Below, piece by piece: positions 45,398 through 53,258 of a DNA stretch of 64,000 nucleotides. The notes below the pieces were generated by a model that saw only the letters and a program-made list of their open reading frames with translations, was not told where the DNA came from and did not search any database. The position numbers were made by a program, and so were the translations under genes. The stretch lies in NCBI RefSeq assembly GCF_024168485.1, contig NZ_JALJVY010000008.1:124001-188000 (forward strand). The letters are read 5' to 3'. Within the stretch, counting starts at the first letter, position 1. Each line of letters begins with the position of its first letter. The DNA comes from Sphingobium sp. OAS761. GTDB lineage: Bacteria; Pseudomonadota; Alphaproteobacteria; Sphingomonadales; Sphingomonadaceae.

Positions 45398-45479
45398 AAC
45401 ACGCGATCGCTCGGCGGAAGGATAGGCGTCGATTCGTCGGTCGCGACGGAACATTTCAATGCAGGAGGCCGGGGGGCCA

Positions 45480-46217
45480 ATGACCTATTGTGTGGCGGTG
45501 CGCGTGGATCAGGGGCTGGTCATGCTGTCCGACACCCGCACCAATGCGGGCATGGACAATATCGCGCGCTTCCGGAAAAGCTTTACCTATCATGTGCCGG
45601 ACGAACGGGCGATCACCCTGCTCTGTTCGGGGAATCTTTCCATCACCCAGGGGGTGAAGGCGACGCTCAGCAAGGCGATCAAGGACGCCCGGCTCGATCC
45701 CGACGTTGAAACCATCCTCAATTGCGCCACCATGTATCGCGTCGCCCAGATCGTGGGCGAAGCCATGCAGAAGATGCAGCAGCGCTACCGCGAGAATATT
45801 GAGATGGGCGGGTCCGGCGCCAGCGCCTCCATCCTGATCGCGGGCCAGCGCCGGGGCGGCAAGCCGCGCCTCTACCTCGTCTATTCCGCCGGCAATTTCA
45901 TCGAAGCGACGGAGGACACGCCTTTCTTCCAGATCGGCGAGCATAAATATGGCAAGCCCATCCTGGATCGCATCATCGGCCGCGAAACCAGCCTGGAGGA
46001 TGCGACCAAGGCGGTGCTGGTGTCGATGGATTCGACCCTGCGTTCCAACCTGTCGGTCGGCATGCCGCTCGACCTCACCGTCATCCCCACCGGCGCCTAC
46101 GACTTCACCGTGCGCACCCGCATAGAGCCCGACGACGAACAATTCGCCCTGATCTCCCAAAGCTGGAGCGCGGCGCTGCGCAAGGGGTTCGAGGATCTGC
46201 CGAATGTGTTGAAGTGA
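45480..46217 (+). CDS. Proteasome-type peptidase (Anbu/BPH-like)
   Basis: A 245-residue Ntn-hydrolase. It starts MTYCVAVRVDQGLVMLSDTR, so removal of Met would expose the catalytic Thr1, and the typical Asp and Lys positions follow (LSDTRTNAG). GGSGASASILIAGQ and YLVYSAGNFIEAT match proteasome-like beta-subunit strands. Anbu particles assemble as open spiral or ring complexes, with the ATP-grasp, alpha-E and transglutaminase proteins as usual neighbours. The ATG at 45480 was preferred to an in-frame ATG at 45459 because of the Thr and a GGAGG site upstream. Confidence 0.9.
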   Translation: MTYCVAVRVDQGLVMLSDTRTNAGMDNIARFRKSFTYHVPDERAITLLCSGNLSITQGVKATLSKAIKDARLDPDVETILNCATMYRVAQIVGEAMQKMQQRYRENIEMGGSGASASILIAGQRRGGKPRLYLVYSAGNFIEATEDTPFFQIGEHKYGKPILDRIIGRETSLEDATKAVLVSMDSTLRSNLSVGMPLDLTVIPTGAYDFTVRTRIEPDDEQFALISQSWSAALRKGFEDLPNVLK

Positions 46218-46405
46218 GCGGGGGTAGGGGAATTTCCGGTTCCGGGCGGACCTGCGCGACTGGCTCTCAGGCGCGCGTGTGGGCCTAGCGCCGGACAGGA
46301 CCGGTTATGTGATCTCGTCCGTCCAGATTACGGACAAGGGCAAAACAGAAACGCACCGATGTTCGCATGATCGGTGACGCCAGGAAAAGAGAGGAGGGCC
46401 GGGGC

Positions 46406-47227
46406 ATGAGGACAGTTGCCTGGGGAGTTTGCGGTGCCGTGCTGGGCGCCGCGCTGGCGATCGGTGCCGGGGCAGCCGAACCGCCGGCCGCGAAAGGCAC
46501 GGCGCAACCGTTCGTGCTGAAGCAACCGCGCCCGCGCGCGTTTCAGGACCATGAAGGGTTCGTTTCACTCTTCGATGGCCGGACCCTGGCCGGCTGGGAC
46601 GGCGATCCCGACGTCTGGCGCGTGGAAAACGGGGCGATCGTCGCCGTTCGTCCGCCGGATCGGGCGATGAACAACAGTTACCTCGTCTATCGCCGCCTGA
46701 AGGCCCGCGACTTCGATCTGCGCCTGGAAATCAAGGCGCCGGTCGGTGGGTCCGGCATCCAGTATCGCAGCCGCACCGGCCTTCCCTGGATCAACCCGGT
46801 GCCGGGCGCACCGCCGCCCAAGCTGCGCTGGATGATGACCGGGCCGCAGGCCGATTTCTGGCCGGCCAAGACGTTCGGCCGCGACCTGTTCAGCGGACAG
46901 GTCTACATGGAAAATGATCTCGCGCGGGTGACGAGCTGGCGTGGACAGGTGACGCGCCGCTCCGCTGCCGCCGGCCCCGAACTTGTGGGCACGATCGCCG
47001 AAAGCAGCAAGCTCGCGCTCGAAATTCGGCCGGACGACTGGAACGAATATGAGATCATCGCGCGCGGTCCGGTCGTGCTCCATTTCCTCAACGGCCGCCT
47101 TATGTCGGCGAGCGTGTTCGACGATCCCGAATCCCCCGACAATCGCGCCGGGTGGATCGGCATCGAAGCCGAGCTAAACCCGGCGCGGGTCGAGGTGCGG
47201 AACATCTGGCTGCGCAAGCTGGATTGA
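46406..47227 (+). CDS. DUF1080 (3-keto-disaccharide hydrolase-like) exported protein
   Basis: A 273-residue protein with a signal peptide (WGVCGAVLGAALAIGAGAAE) and a concanavalin-like DUF1080 domain: FVSLFDGRTLAGWDGDPDVW at the start, then NSYLVYRRLKARDFDLRLEI and GSGIQYRSR. Family members hydrolyse 3-keto-sugars or bind carbohydrate in the periplasm; this protein's substrate is unknown. The ATG at 46406 has GAGGAGGG upstream. Not clearly in an operon with the Anbu cluster (188-bp gap). Confidence 0.85.
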   Translation: MRTVAWGVCGAVLGAALAIGAGAAEPPAAKGTAQPFVLKQPRPRAFQDHEGFVSLFDGRTLAGWDGDPDVWRVENGAIVAVRPPDRAMNNSYLVYRRLKARDFDLRLEIKAPVGGSGIQYRSRTGLPWINPVPGAPPPKLRWMMTGPQADFWPAKTFGRDLFSGQVYMENDLARVTSWRGQVTRRSAAAGPELVGTIAESSKLALEIRPDDWNEYEIIARGPVVLHFLNGRLMSASVFDDPESPDNRAGWIGIEAELNPARVEVRNIWLRKLD

Positions 47228-47700
47228 ACCGGGGCGCGGCGCGCGTTCGTTCGACCGCCGCCCCTCCACTTGCCGTCGGCCCTGGCCCCCTTGTCGGCAA
47301 CGATGTCGGCTCGTGGCGGGCGCGCCGACGCGGCTGGCCCAGCGGGACTTGACGCGATCGATCGAAAGCCGCCGCCTGCCCATATCGACATCGGTGCGCA
47401 GCGGCCGCCGATGGAACCGGGCGCGCAGAATGACCGAGATTGGGTCGCTGATCCACCGGCAGAACATGCGCCGGAATCCGCCATGCAGCGGAGCCGCAAG
47501 GAACGACCGCTCCACCCGCGGGTGCGGACGTCGCCTGCCGACCAACTCTCGCCGTTCCAGATGCCAGCGCGAACGGCAGATTATAGGAAAACTTGCTGTT
47601 CGGTTCGAGAAAGCTGGGAAGAATGCGACCGTGCAGCGTGAATGGGTTGGCCTAGAGGGACGCGGGCGTTAGGCACAAAGGGTTGGATGGAGGATAACTT
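47228..47700. other. Gene-free stretch before the THEP1 gene
   Basis: I see no supportable gene. The first 350 bp are GC-rich; from about 47580 the sequence becomes AT-richer, which may mark the left edge of the inserted three-gene block. GGAGG at 47689-47693 is the ribosome site for the next gene. No flanking repeat or integrase is visible. Confidence 0.45.
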
Positions 47701-49029
47701 GTGAACAGGCTTTGGACGCTAATCTGGCCCGAGAATCTCGATGCGGCTGCTGCGCTTCTCGTCGCCCTAGCAGTTACAGTGTACGCCGTGTTAGGCGGCA
47801 CCAAAGTTGAATATATATCTGCTGCCATGCTCCTGAATCTCTCGTTGATAGCGTTCGGACTTATGAAGGACAGAGTCGCTAGGTCGAAACAGCAACAAAG
47901 TCTTGATATCATTATCGGATCACAGAAGATTCTACCCGCGGATCGTTTCTTTAAGAGCAAATCCCCGGAAGACGATGTCATCCGATCCGCTCATTCGTCA
48001 ATAAACATGATTCAAGAGACTGGGAGTCTCGTCACCGAGCATTCGCAGGCTGGCATCATTGATTTCATGAATCGAGCTGGGAGCCTGAAACTCGTCGTTT
48101 CTTCGCCCTCCCCGCTTCCAGCGTTGAACCTCGCATTCCGTAACGAGAATCTCCAAAATGACAGTTCAATACTGAAACGAGCCGATCTTTTTCTAAGTCA
48201 AATGTCTTACATATCGCAGAAGGTTGGCCCGAGGTCAGAAAATATCACGGTTCGATACAGTGAATATGATATCGGCTATACGTCGACCGTATCGGACGGG
48301 AGACATCCTTCGTTCGTTTCCAAAGGAATCGTTCGAATTGCTGGATTCAGAATACCATTCGCGAAGAAGCTTGATTTCGAAATCGACTCTGAATTTTCGC
48401 CTAAAGTCGTGTCCCACTTTTGCGACGAATTCGATACGCTATTCGAAAGCTGCTCTAAGTTCATACTTTTGATTGGCTCACCCCGCTCCGGTAAGACTAC
48501 GATCGTCAATAGATTGATCGACCAGTTTCGATCGAGCAATCAGCACGTGTACTCGGTTGTATCCCGGGAAACCATGCGTGAAGGAGAGCGTATTGGCTTC
48601 GAGATTGTCATAAATGGAGACGAAGGCAGTAGCAGGCCGTTCGCCCGAAGAAAAGAGGGCGCCCTGAAGGACATAAGTGACATTCTTAACTATGATTTCG
48701 AGACAGCCGTTTGGGACGAGATTGCCGACGAGGTCCGGAGAGAATCCAAATCCGGCAAGATCATCATCCTTGACGAAATCGGGGAGATGCAGATTTCATC
48801 GGCTCGATTCAAGGACACCATAAACGATCTTTTAAATGATAGCGCATCTACGGTGATAGCGACAATATCCGCTGCATCCAATCCGTTCCTGCAATCAGTC
48901 AAAGAGCATCATCGTACGAATATCGTCAAACTAAGTGAAGCGAACAGAGATGCCGTCATGGACTCCCTCTCGAGAGAGATGGCCGCCAGCATGCGGCGCG
49001 CATCTTTTCTGAACGGCCAGGCGCAGTGA
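47701..49029 (+). CDS. Membrane-anchored THEP1-like nucleoside-triphosphatase
   Basis: A 442-residue protein with three parts. Residues about 14-52 contain two transmembrane helices (AAALLVALAVTVYAVLGG; ISAAMLLNLSLIAFGL). A middle domain (about 70-240) of unassigned fold includes SINMIQETGSLVTEHSQAGI and LKLVVSSPSP, faintly like a phospholipase-D-type module without its HKD motifs. The C-terminal P-loop NTPase has Walker A LIGSPRSGKTTIVN (about 257-266) and Walker B IIILDEIGEMQ (about 353-361), the DEIG pattern of THEP1 proteins. It starts at a GTG with a good GGAGG site. Codon use and G+C are unlike the neighbours. The stop overlaps the next GTG start. Confidence 0.8.
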   Translation: MNRLWTLIWPENLDAAAALLVALAVTVYAVLGGTKVEYISAAMLLNLSLIAFGLMKDRVARSKQQQSLDIIIGSQKILPADRFFKSKSPEDDVIRSAHSSINMIQETGSLVTEHSQAGIIDFMNRAGSLKLVVSSPSPLPALNLAFRNENLQNDSSILKRADLFLSQMSYISQKVGPRSENITVRYSEYDIGYTSTVSDGRHPSFVSKGIVRIAGFRIPFAKKLDFEIDSEFSPKVVSHFCDEFDTLFESCSKFILLIGSPRSGKTTIVNRLIDQFRSSNQHVYSVVSRETMREGERIGFEIVINGDEGSSRPFARRKEGALKDISDILNYDFETAVWDEIADEVRRESKSGKIIILDEIGEMQISSARFKDTINDLLNDSASTVIATISAASNPFLQSVKEHHRTNIVKLSEANRDAVMDSLSREMAASMRRASFLNGQAQ

Positions 49030-49673
49030 GAGACTATTTGAAAAACTTCGTAGGCGAGCAAGCCACCTTCCGCAGCCGGAAGTGGGGCAAACTTACGGTG
49101 ATATCGGAGAGCTTCACTGATGCGGTCGATGGCGACCTAGTGGTCATGGTGGGCAATCCGACACAATCGCAAAGTCCGCTGGTACGTATCCATTCAGAGT
49201 GCGTATTTGCCGAGGCTTTCGACAGCGAGCTTTGCGACTGCAAGGACCAACTAGAACTCGCTCTGGGCCGAATGCAGAGCGCCGGCGCCGGAATCCTGTT
49301 TTACCTCAGACTGGACGGCAGGGGGATAGGACTTGCGGCGAAGGTCAAGGCGACCGCGCTTGAAGTCGAGGGGATCGATACGTTCGAATCCCGTCGATTG
49401 ATCGGCGAGCCTCCAGAATGCCGCAATTTCAGATCTGTGGGTGATTACCTCAAAGGAAGAGGGTTCGAACGCGTTCATCTCATGACCAATAATCCTGAGA
49501 AGATTGCAGACGTTGAGGCCGCCGGGATTTTGGTAACGCCGGAGCCTCTATATTCCAACAATGCAAGTATCCATATCACCAGACTCTACGATACAAAACG
49601 GCGGAAGTTTGGTCATAGTATTCCTCACAATGCGTCTGATAGGCAGCTTAATCTGGATTTGAGCGATGAGTAA
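49026..49673 (+). CDS. Divergent GTP cyclohydrolase II (RibA-like)
   Basis: A 215-residue protein of the GTP cyclohydrolase II fold. Zinc ligands are Cys59, Cys70 and Cys72 (HSEC and LCDC), spaced exactly as in E. coli RibA (54, 65, 67), and GILFYLRLDGRGIGL and LMTNNPEK are conserved. However, by my recalled alignment the catalytic Tyr105 of RibA is Thr110 here (KVKATAL) and Asp126 is Glu131 (PPECRNF); the following Arg is kept. In Streptomyces paralogues the Tyr position decides whether the formyl group is removed. It lacks the RibB domain and sits between a THEP1 NTPase and a P-loop kinase, overlapping both, so it is probably not the riboflavin enzyme. GTG start coupled to the upstream stop. 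Confidence 0.85.
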   Translation: MRDYLKNFVGEQATFRSRKWGKLTVISESFTDAVDGDLVVMVGNPTQSQSPLVRIHSECVFAEAFDSELCDCKDQLELALGRMQSAGAGILFYLRLDGRGIGLAAKVKATALEVEGIDTFESRRLIGEPPECRNFRSVGDYLKGRGFERVHLMTNNPEKIADVEAAGILVTPEPLYSNNASIHITRLYDTKRRKFGHSIPHNASDRQLNLDLSDE

Positions 49674-50223
49674 AATGATAATAACATTTAGCGGGTTATG
49701 CGGAGTTGGGAAGACCGACGTCATTCGATCGGTATCCAAGCTAATGCCCGCAAGGTCCCTATCGCTTGGAGATGCAATCAGAAGTGAAATTCAGAGCCGC
49801 GGGTGGGAGGCCTCACCGGCGGTGGAACGGCAAGTCCAGATCGAACTGCGGGAAAAATACGGGCAGGCAGCGGCGGCGATCGCCTTGAAACCCTCCATAA
49901 TTGACGCACTCGGATCTTGCGACCTCCTCTTGATTGATTCTGTATGCAGTCCATTGGAACTGGACCAAATCTCTGGTCTGGGGGGGAGAAGTTACGCATT
50001 CTCCATCCATACGCACCGTCATCTTCGTCTCGAGCGTCTGGCGAACCGAAATGGTCGATCGATGAGTGCCGAAGACGTGATGCTTCGCGACAATCTGGAG
50101 CTCTCTGAGCTGGGGAAGGGAATTACCCTGGGTAGAGCTGACTATCAATTCACGAACAATTCGGATCTGCCCTCTATCGTACGCGCCGTCTCGGAACAAA
50201 TCGCCGCTCTCAAGCTCGTGTGA
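49666..50223 (+). CDS. P-loop nucleotide/nucleoside kinase (dephospho-CoA kinase-like)
   Basis: A 185-residue small kinase: MIITFSGLCGVGKTDVIRSV contains the Walker A loop (about residues 10-17), LLLIDSVCSPLE the second acidic strand, and RHLRLERLANRNGRSMSAED an Arg-rich lid; GRADYQFTNNSDLPSIV matches the base-recognition end of dephospho-CoA and related nucleotide kinases. The acceptor is unknown; given its place it may phosphorylate the product of the adjacent cyclohydrolase. The start overlaps the cyclohydrolase stop by 8 bp. AT-rich codon use as in the two upstream genes. Confidence 0.78.
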   Translation: MSKMIITFSGLCGVGKTDVIRSVSKLMPARSLSLGDAIRSEIQSRGWEASPAVERQVQIELREKYGQAAAAIALKPSIIDALGSCDLLLIDSVCSPLELDQISGLGGRSYAFSIHTHRHLRLERLANRNGRSMSAEDVMLRDNLELSELGKGITLGRADYQFTNNSDLPSIVRAVSEQIAALKLV

Positions 50224-50227
50224 GACG

Positions 50228-50365
50228 ATGTTCGACGGTAACGGCCAGCCTCGGTCAATTGACGACAGTATCCGCGCAAGCCCGGAACGTCCGCTCTCGC
50301 CAGCACCCGTCATGATTGAGCGCGTCGGCAAAGACGGCTTCGTCCCAAACCCGGCCGCAATTTGA
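50228..50365 (+). CDS. Possible 45-residue small protein
   Basis: A short open frame four bases after the kinase stop, starting MFDGNGQPRSIDDSIRASPE and ending FVPNPAAI. Third codon positions look coding-like, and it keeps the operon's direction and spacing, but there is no ribosome site. It could be a small operon protein, a degraded gene end, or chance. Confidence 0.3.
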   Translation: MFDGNGQPRSIDDSIRASPERPLSPAPVMIERVGKDGFVPNPAAI

Positions 50366-50902
50366 ACGGGCGCTCCAGGTGCGGATCGGTGCCGTTGAAT
50401 GACGAGGGCTGGCGCACGGCACACCGCGTCACATCCCTTCCAATGTAGGATTTCTCCTGATCTACTGCGCGGCATGCGCCCGCATCCTTCCGCCGCCTCC
50501 CGCCGCGCCGCATCCCGCCGCGTCACCCTCGCCGCGCCGTCTCCCGTCATGTCGCCCGCCTTGGAAGGCCGTGACCCGGCCGTGACCCTCCTGTGACCCT
50601 CCCGTGACCAGACCATGCCCCGACACGGACCTGCCCGTGACCCGGCCGGCGCGCGGGTGTCGCGTCATGCTGCCCTTGCGGGCGCGTCGTGCCGGCAAAA
50701 CCGCGGTTTCGCGTCGCCCGGCGGGCCTGCGACAATGTGAACTTCGGGGTGGTGACCGCGCGATGACTTGCCGCGCGGCTCCCGGCGCAGCCCGGCTTCG
50801 CGGCTGCCAAGATAATCCATCGCTTGCCTCGCCCGCCTGCTCGCCTATCTCTCTGGCCCGACCGAATCATAATCGACCCACCATCCCCAATGAAGGCCCG
50901 CC
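50366..50902. other. Intergenic stretch upstream of trxB
   Basis: No gene that I can support on either strand. It contains a short tandem array of GTGACC units (listed separately) and runs into the trxB leader. Minus-strand open frames through it are repeat-derived. Confidence 0.5.
50571..50647 (+). repeat. 11-bp phased GTGACC repeat array
   Basis: GTGACC occurs at 50571, 50582, 50593 and 50604, exactly 11 bp apart (units GTGACCCGGCC, GTGACCCTCCT, GTGACCCTCCC, GTGACCAGACC), and again as GTGACCCGGCC at 50637, 33 bp further, in the same phase. It lies 255-330 bp upstream of trxB. A helically phased array of sites or a drifting minisatellite are both possible. Confidence 0.7.
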
Positions 50903-51865
50903 ATGACCGCCACCCATTCCACCCGCATGCTGATCCTCGGTTCCGGCCCGGCGGGCCTGTCCGCCGCCATCTACGGCGCCCGCGCGGGCCTCGCGCCGAT
51001 CGTGGTGCAGGGGATGCAGCCGGGCGGGCAGCTCACCATCACGACCGATGTCGAAAATTATCCCGGCTTCCGCGACGTCATCCAGGGGCCCTGGCTCATG
51101 GAGCAGATGCAGGCGCAGGCCGAACATGTCGGCGCGCAGATGATGTATGACCAGATCGTCGACGTCGACCTTTCCGAACGCCCGTTCCGCCTTACCGGCG
51201 ACAGCGGCACGCTCTATGTCGCCGACACGCTGGTCATCTGCACCGGCGCGCAGGCGAAATGGCTGGGCGTGGAGGGCGAGGAGCATCTTCAGGGCAAGGG
51301 CGTGTCGGCCTGCGCCACCTGCGACGGCTTCTTCTATCGCGGCAAGAAGGTGGTGGTGATCGGCGGCGGCAACACCGCCGTGGAGGAAGCGCTCTACCTC
51401 ACCAACCACAGCCATGACGTCACCCTGATCCACCGCCGCGACTCGCTGCGCGCCGAAAAGATCCTTCAGGAACGGCTCAGGGCGCATCCCAATATCAAGA
51501 TCCTCTGGAACAAGGCGGTCGACCGGTTCGTCGGCGGCGGCGCGCCGGAGGGACTGGTGGGCGTCGACCTGACCGACACGGTGACGGGCGAGAAAAGCCA
51601 TGAGGCCACCGACGGCGGCTTCGTCGCCATCGGTCACCATCCCGCGACCGAGCTGTTCACCGGCAAGCTGCCGCTCGACGAAGGCTATATCGTCGTGGAA
51701 AAGGGCACGACCCGTACCGCCATCCCCGGCGTGTTCGCGGCGGGCGACGTCACCGACAAGATCTACCGGCAGGCGGTGACCGCGGCGGGCATGGGCTGCA
51801 TGGCCGCGCTCGACGTGGAGAAATTCCTGGCGGAGGCGGATTTCGAGGAAATGGCCGAGGCGTAA
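50903..51865 (+). CDS. trxB: Thioredoxin reductase
   Basis: Reduces thioredoxin with NADPH in the cytoplasm. The 320-residue flavoprotein has FAD motif ILGSGPAGLSAAIYGARAG, the redox-active CATC (residues about 137-140 in SACATCDGFFY), the NADPH motif VVVIGGGNTAVEEALYL with HRRDSLRAE, and the closing FAD motif VFAAGDVTDKIYRQAVTAAG. The ATG at 50903 begins MTATHSTRMLILGSG. It has a promoter region with a repeat array upstream and ends 23 bp before the convergent acyl carrier protein gene. Confidence 0.97.
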   Translation: MTATHSTRMLILGSGPAGLSAAIYGARAGLAPIVVQGMQPGGQLTITTDVENYPGFRDVIQGPWLMEQMQAQAEHVGAQMMYDQIVDVDLSERPFRLTGDSGTLYVADTLVICTGAQAKWLGVEGEEHLQGKGVSACATCDGFFYRGKKVVVIGGGNTAVEEALYLTNHSHDVTLIHRRDSLRAEKILQERLRAHPNIKILWNKAVDRFVGGGAPEGLVGVDLTDTVTGEKSHEATDGGFVAIGHHPATELFTGKLPLDEGYIVVEKGTTRTAIPGVFAAGDVTDKIYRQAVTAAGMGCMAALDVEKFLAEADFEEMAEA

Positions 51866-51887
51866 GCCCCCGGATGGCGGGCGGGGA

Positions 51888-52175
51888 TCAGCCGATCTTC
51901 GCCCGCGCGAACGCAACGAGCGATCCGAACGTCTCGAACGTGTCGCCGTCGAAATCCTCGTCGTCGATCAGGATGTCGAACCGGTCCTCCATCTCGGTCA
52001 GCAGGCCCGCGACCGCCATGGAATCCAGTTCGGGCAGCGCGCCGAACAGGGGGCTATTGCCGTCGAACGCATCGACCTGCCCCTGGGGCAGGCCCAGCAC
52101 GTCGCGCAGCAACGCCCGCATCCGGTTGTCCACATCCTGATGCCGGTCCGCCGGCTGAGAGTTTTGCACCCGCAT
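51888..52175 (-). CDS. Acyl carrier protein of the exosortase A locus
   Basis: A carrier protein of up to 95 residues with the phosphopantetheine site GALPELDSMAVAGLLTEMED and an acidic end. It is distinct from acpP and lies with exosortase-associated acyl-CoA ligase and decarboxylase genes, so it probably carries an acyl or aminoacyl group for that pathway. The start is uncertain: ATG at 52175 lacks a ribosome site, whereas GTG at 52130 or ATG at 52121 have AGGA upstream and would give a more usual length. It follows the acyltransferase-like gene on the same strand after 28 bp. Confidence 0.85.
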   Translation of the reverse strand: MRVQNSQPADRHQDVDNRMRALLRDVLGLPQGQVDAFDGNSPLFGALPELDSMAVAGLLTEMEDRFDILIDDEDFDGDTFETFGSLVAFARAKIG

Positions 52176-52203
52176 AGTGGCGGTGTCACTAGAGCTTTAC
52201 GGC

Positions 52204-53196
52204 CTAGCCGACAAGCGCGGAAATGGCCGTCCGCGCGGCTGGCAGCCAGTTGGACGCGTAGCGGGGATGGAACGCGTCGATGCGCAGCAGCGGAATGCGC
52301 CGCTCCATCCAGTCGGTCTTGTAGTCATTGTCGCCGGTGCCATAGTCAATCCGCCCGACCCGATCCCCGTCGATGGCGCACGCGAACATATGGTGGCTCA
52401 GCAGCGTGCCGGGCGACAGATGGTCCAGCGCCCGGTCATGCGACAATTTGTGGATCAGGGCGACGCCCCGGTCGACGGTCCATAGCTGGGTTGCCACGGG
52501 CAACCCGTCGATCCGCGCAAAGCCCAGCCGCAACGCGCCCGCACGGCTTTCCCGTTCCGCCAGCGCGCGCAGCAGTTCCAGCCCCGGCTCCGGCGCCTTC
52601 CAGCTGCGCGCATGGACCGCGACATAATCGTCCCACAGCGCATCGGTCAGCCGATCCTCGACCGACAGGGCGAAGGGGCTTGCGCGTCCCTTGCGCCGCA
52701 CGAGGCTGCGCAGCCGCCCCGGCCGCGCCGCCCAATATTCGGCGAAGCTGCGTCCTTGCACGTCAAGCAGGTATCGCCCACCCATCGCACGCGACACCCC
52801 GATCCATCCCGCGCGCCGCAGGCTTGCCAGCAACGGCGCGGATGCCTCCAGCGGATACAGGTCGATCCGCGCCTGCGTCTCCAGTAGCCGCCGCGCCAGC
52901 GCGTCCAGCAGCGCTTGCCGCGTGGCGCCGTCTCCGTCCCCCAGAAACACCGGCCCCCATTCGAAACTGTACCAGTTGGCCATCGCCTTCATCTGCCCTG
53001 TTGCCGGGGCCGCCAGGAACAGCCATGCCTCGTCCTCCCCGTCGCGCGCGCGCAGCACATGGGGGGGGTGGTCGGACAGGCAATGGCGATGCAGCATCTC
53101 GAACCAGTCGATCCGGGAAAAAAGGCCGGGCGCGACGGCGCGATCGAGCCGCCCGTGCAGCACGTCCCGCACATCGGCAAGGCTCTGATATTCCAT
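52204..53196 (-). CDS. GNAT/FemAB-like acyltransferase of the exosortase A locus
   Basis: A 330-residue protein with an acyltransferase fold: AFAL-type beta strands, LRSLVRRKGRA, an acceptor region ARSWKAPEPGLELLRALAER, and a C-terminal LIHKLSHDRALDHLSPGTLL followed by DYGTGDNDYKTDWM, as in the BioF2/CelD-like GNAT proteins found in exopolysaccharide loci. The start ATG at 53196 (MEYQSLADV) was preferred to a TTG four codons upstream. It is transcribed with the acyl carrier protein gene, so it may transfer the acyl group carried by it. Confidence 0.8.
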   Translation of the reverse strand: MEYQSLADVRDVLHGRLDRAVAPGLFSRIDWFEMLHRHCLSDHPPHVLRARDGEDEAWLFLAAPATGQMKAMANWYSFEWGPVFLGDGDGATRQALLDALARRLLETQARIDLYPLEASAPLLASLRRAGWIGVSRAMGGRYLLDVQGRSFAEYWAARPGRLRSLVRRKGRASPFALSVEDRLTDALWDDYVAVHARSWKAPEPGLELLRALAERESRAGALRLGFARIDGLPVATQLWTVDRGVALIHKLSHDRALDHLSPGTLLSHHMFACAIDGDRVGRIDYGTGDNDYKTDWMERRIPLLRIDAFHPRYASNWLPAARTAISALVG

Positions 53197-53258
53197 TGTC
53201 GCCGGCAACCGACTATCTCCGCTTCATCCATCAGGCCGCTTAAGGGAAAAATCTGGAT

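Noticed and set aside
43547..45454. A very long minus-strand open frame opposite alpha-E and transglutaminase
   Set aside because: High-G+C shadow of two well-conserved plus-strand genes; the translation is His/Arg/Gly-rich with no domain.
47174..47641. Several open frames on both strands between DUF1080 and the THEP1 gene
   Set aside because: All Arg-rich, mutually overlapping and without start signals or family resemblance.
47701..50223. Reading the three-gene block as ordinary riboflavin synthesis
   Set aside because: The cyclohydrolase lacks a RibB domain, has changed catalytic residues, and is coupled to a THEP1 NTPase and a kinase instead of rib genes.
50547..50870. Minus-strand frames through the GTGACC array, and the array as a possible CRISPR
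   Set aside because: The frames are translations of the repeat; the units are 11 bp with no spacers, so it is not a CRISPR array.
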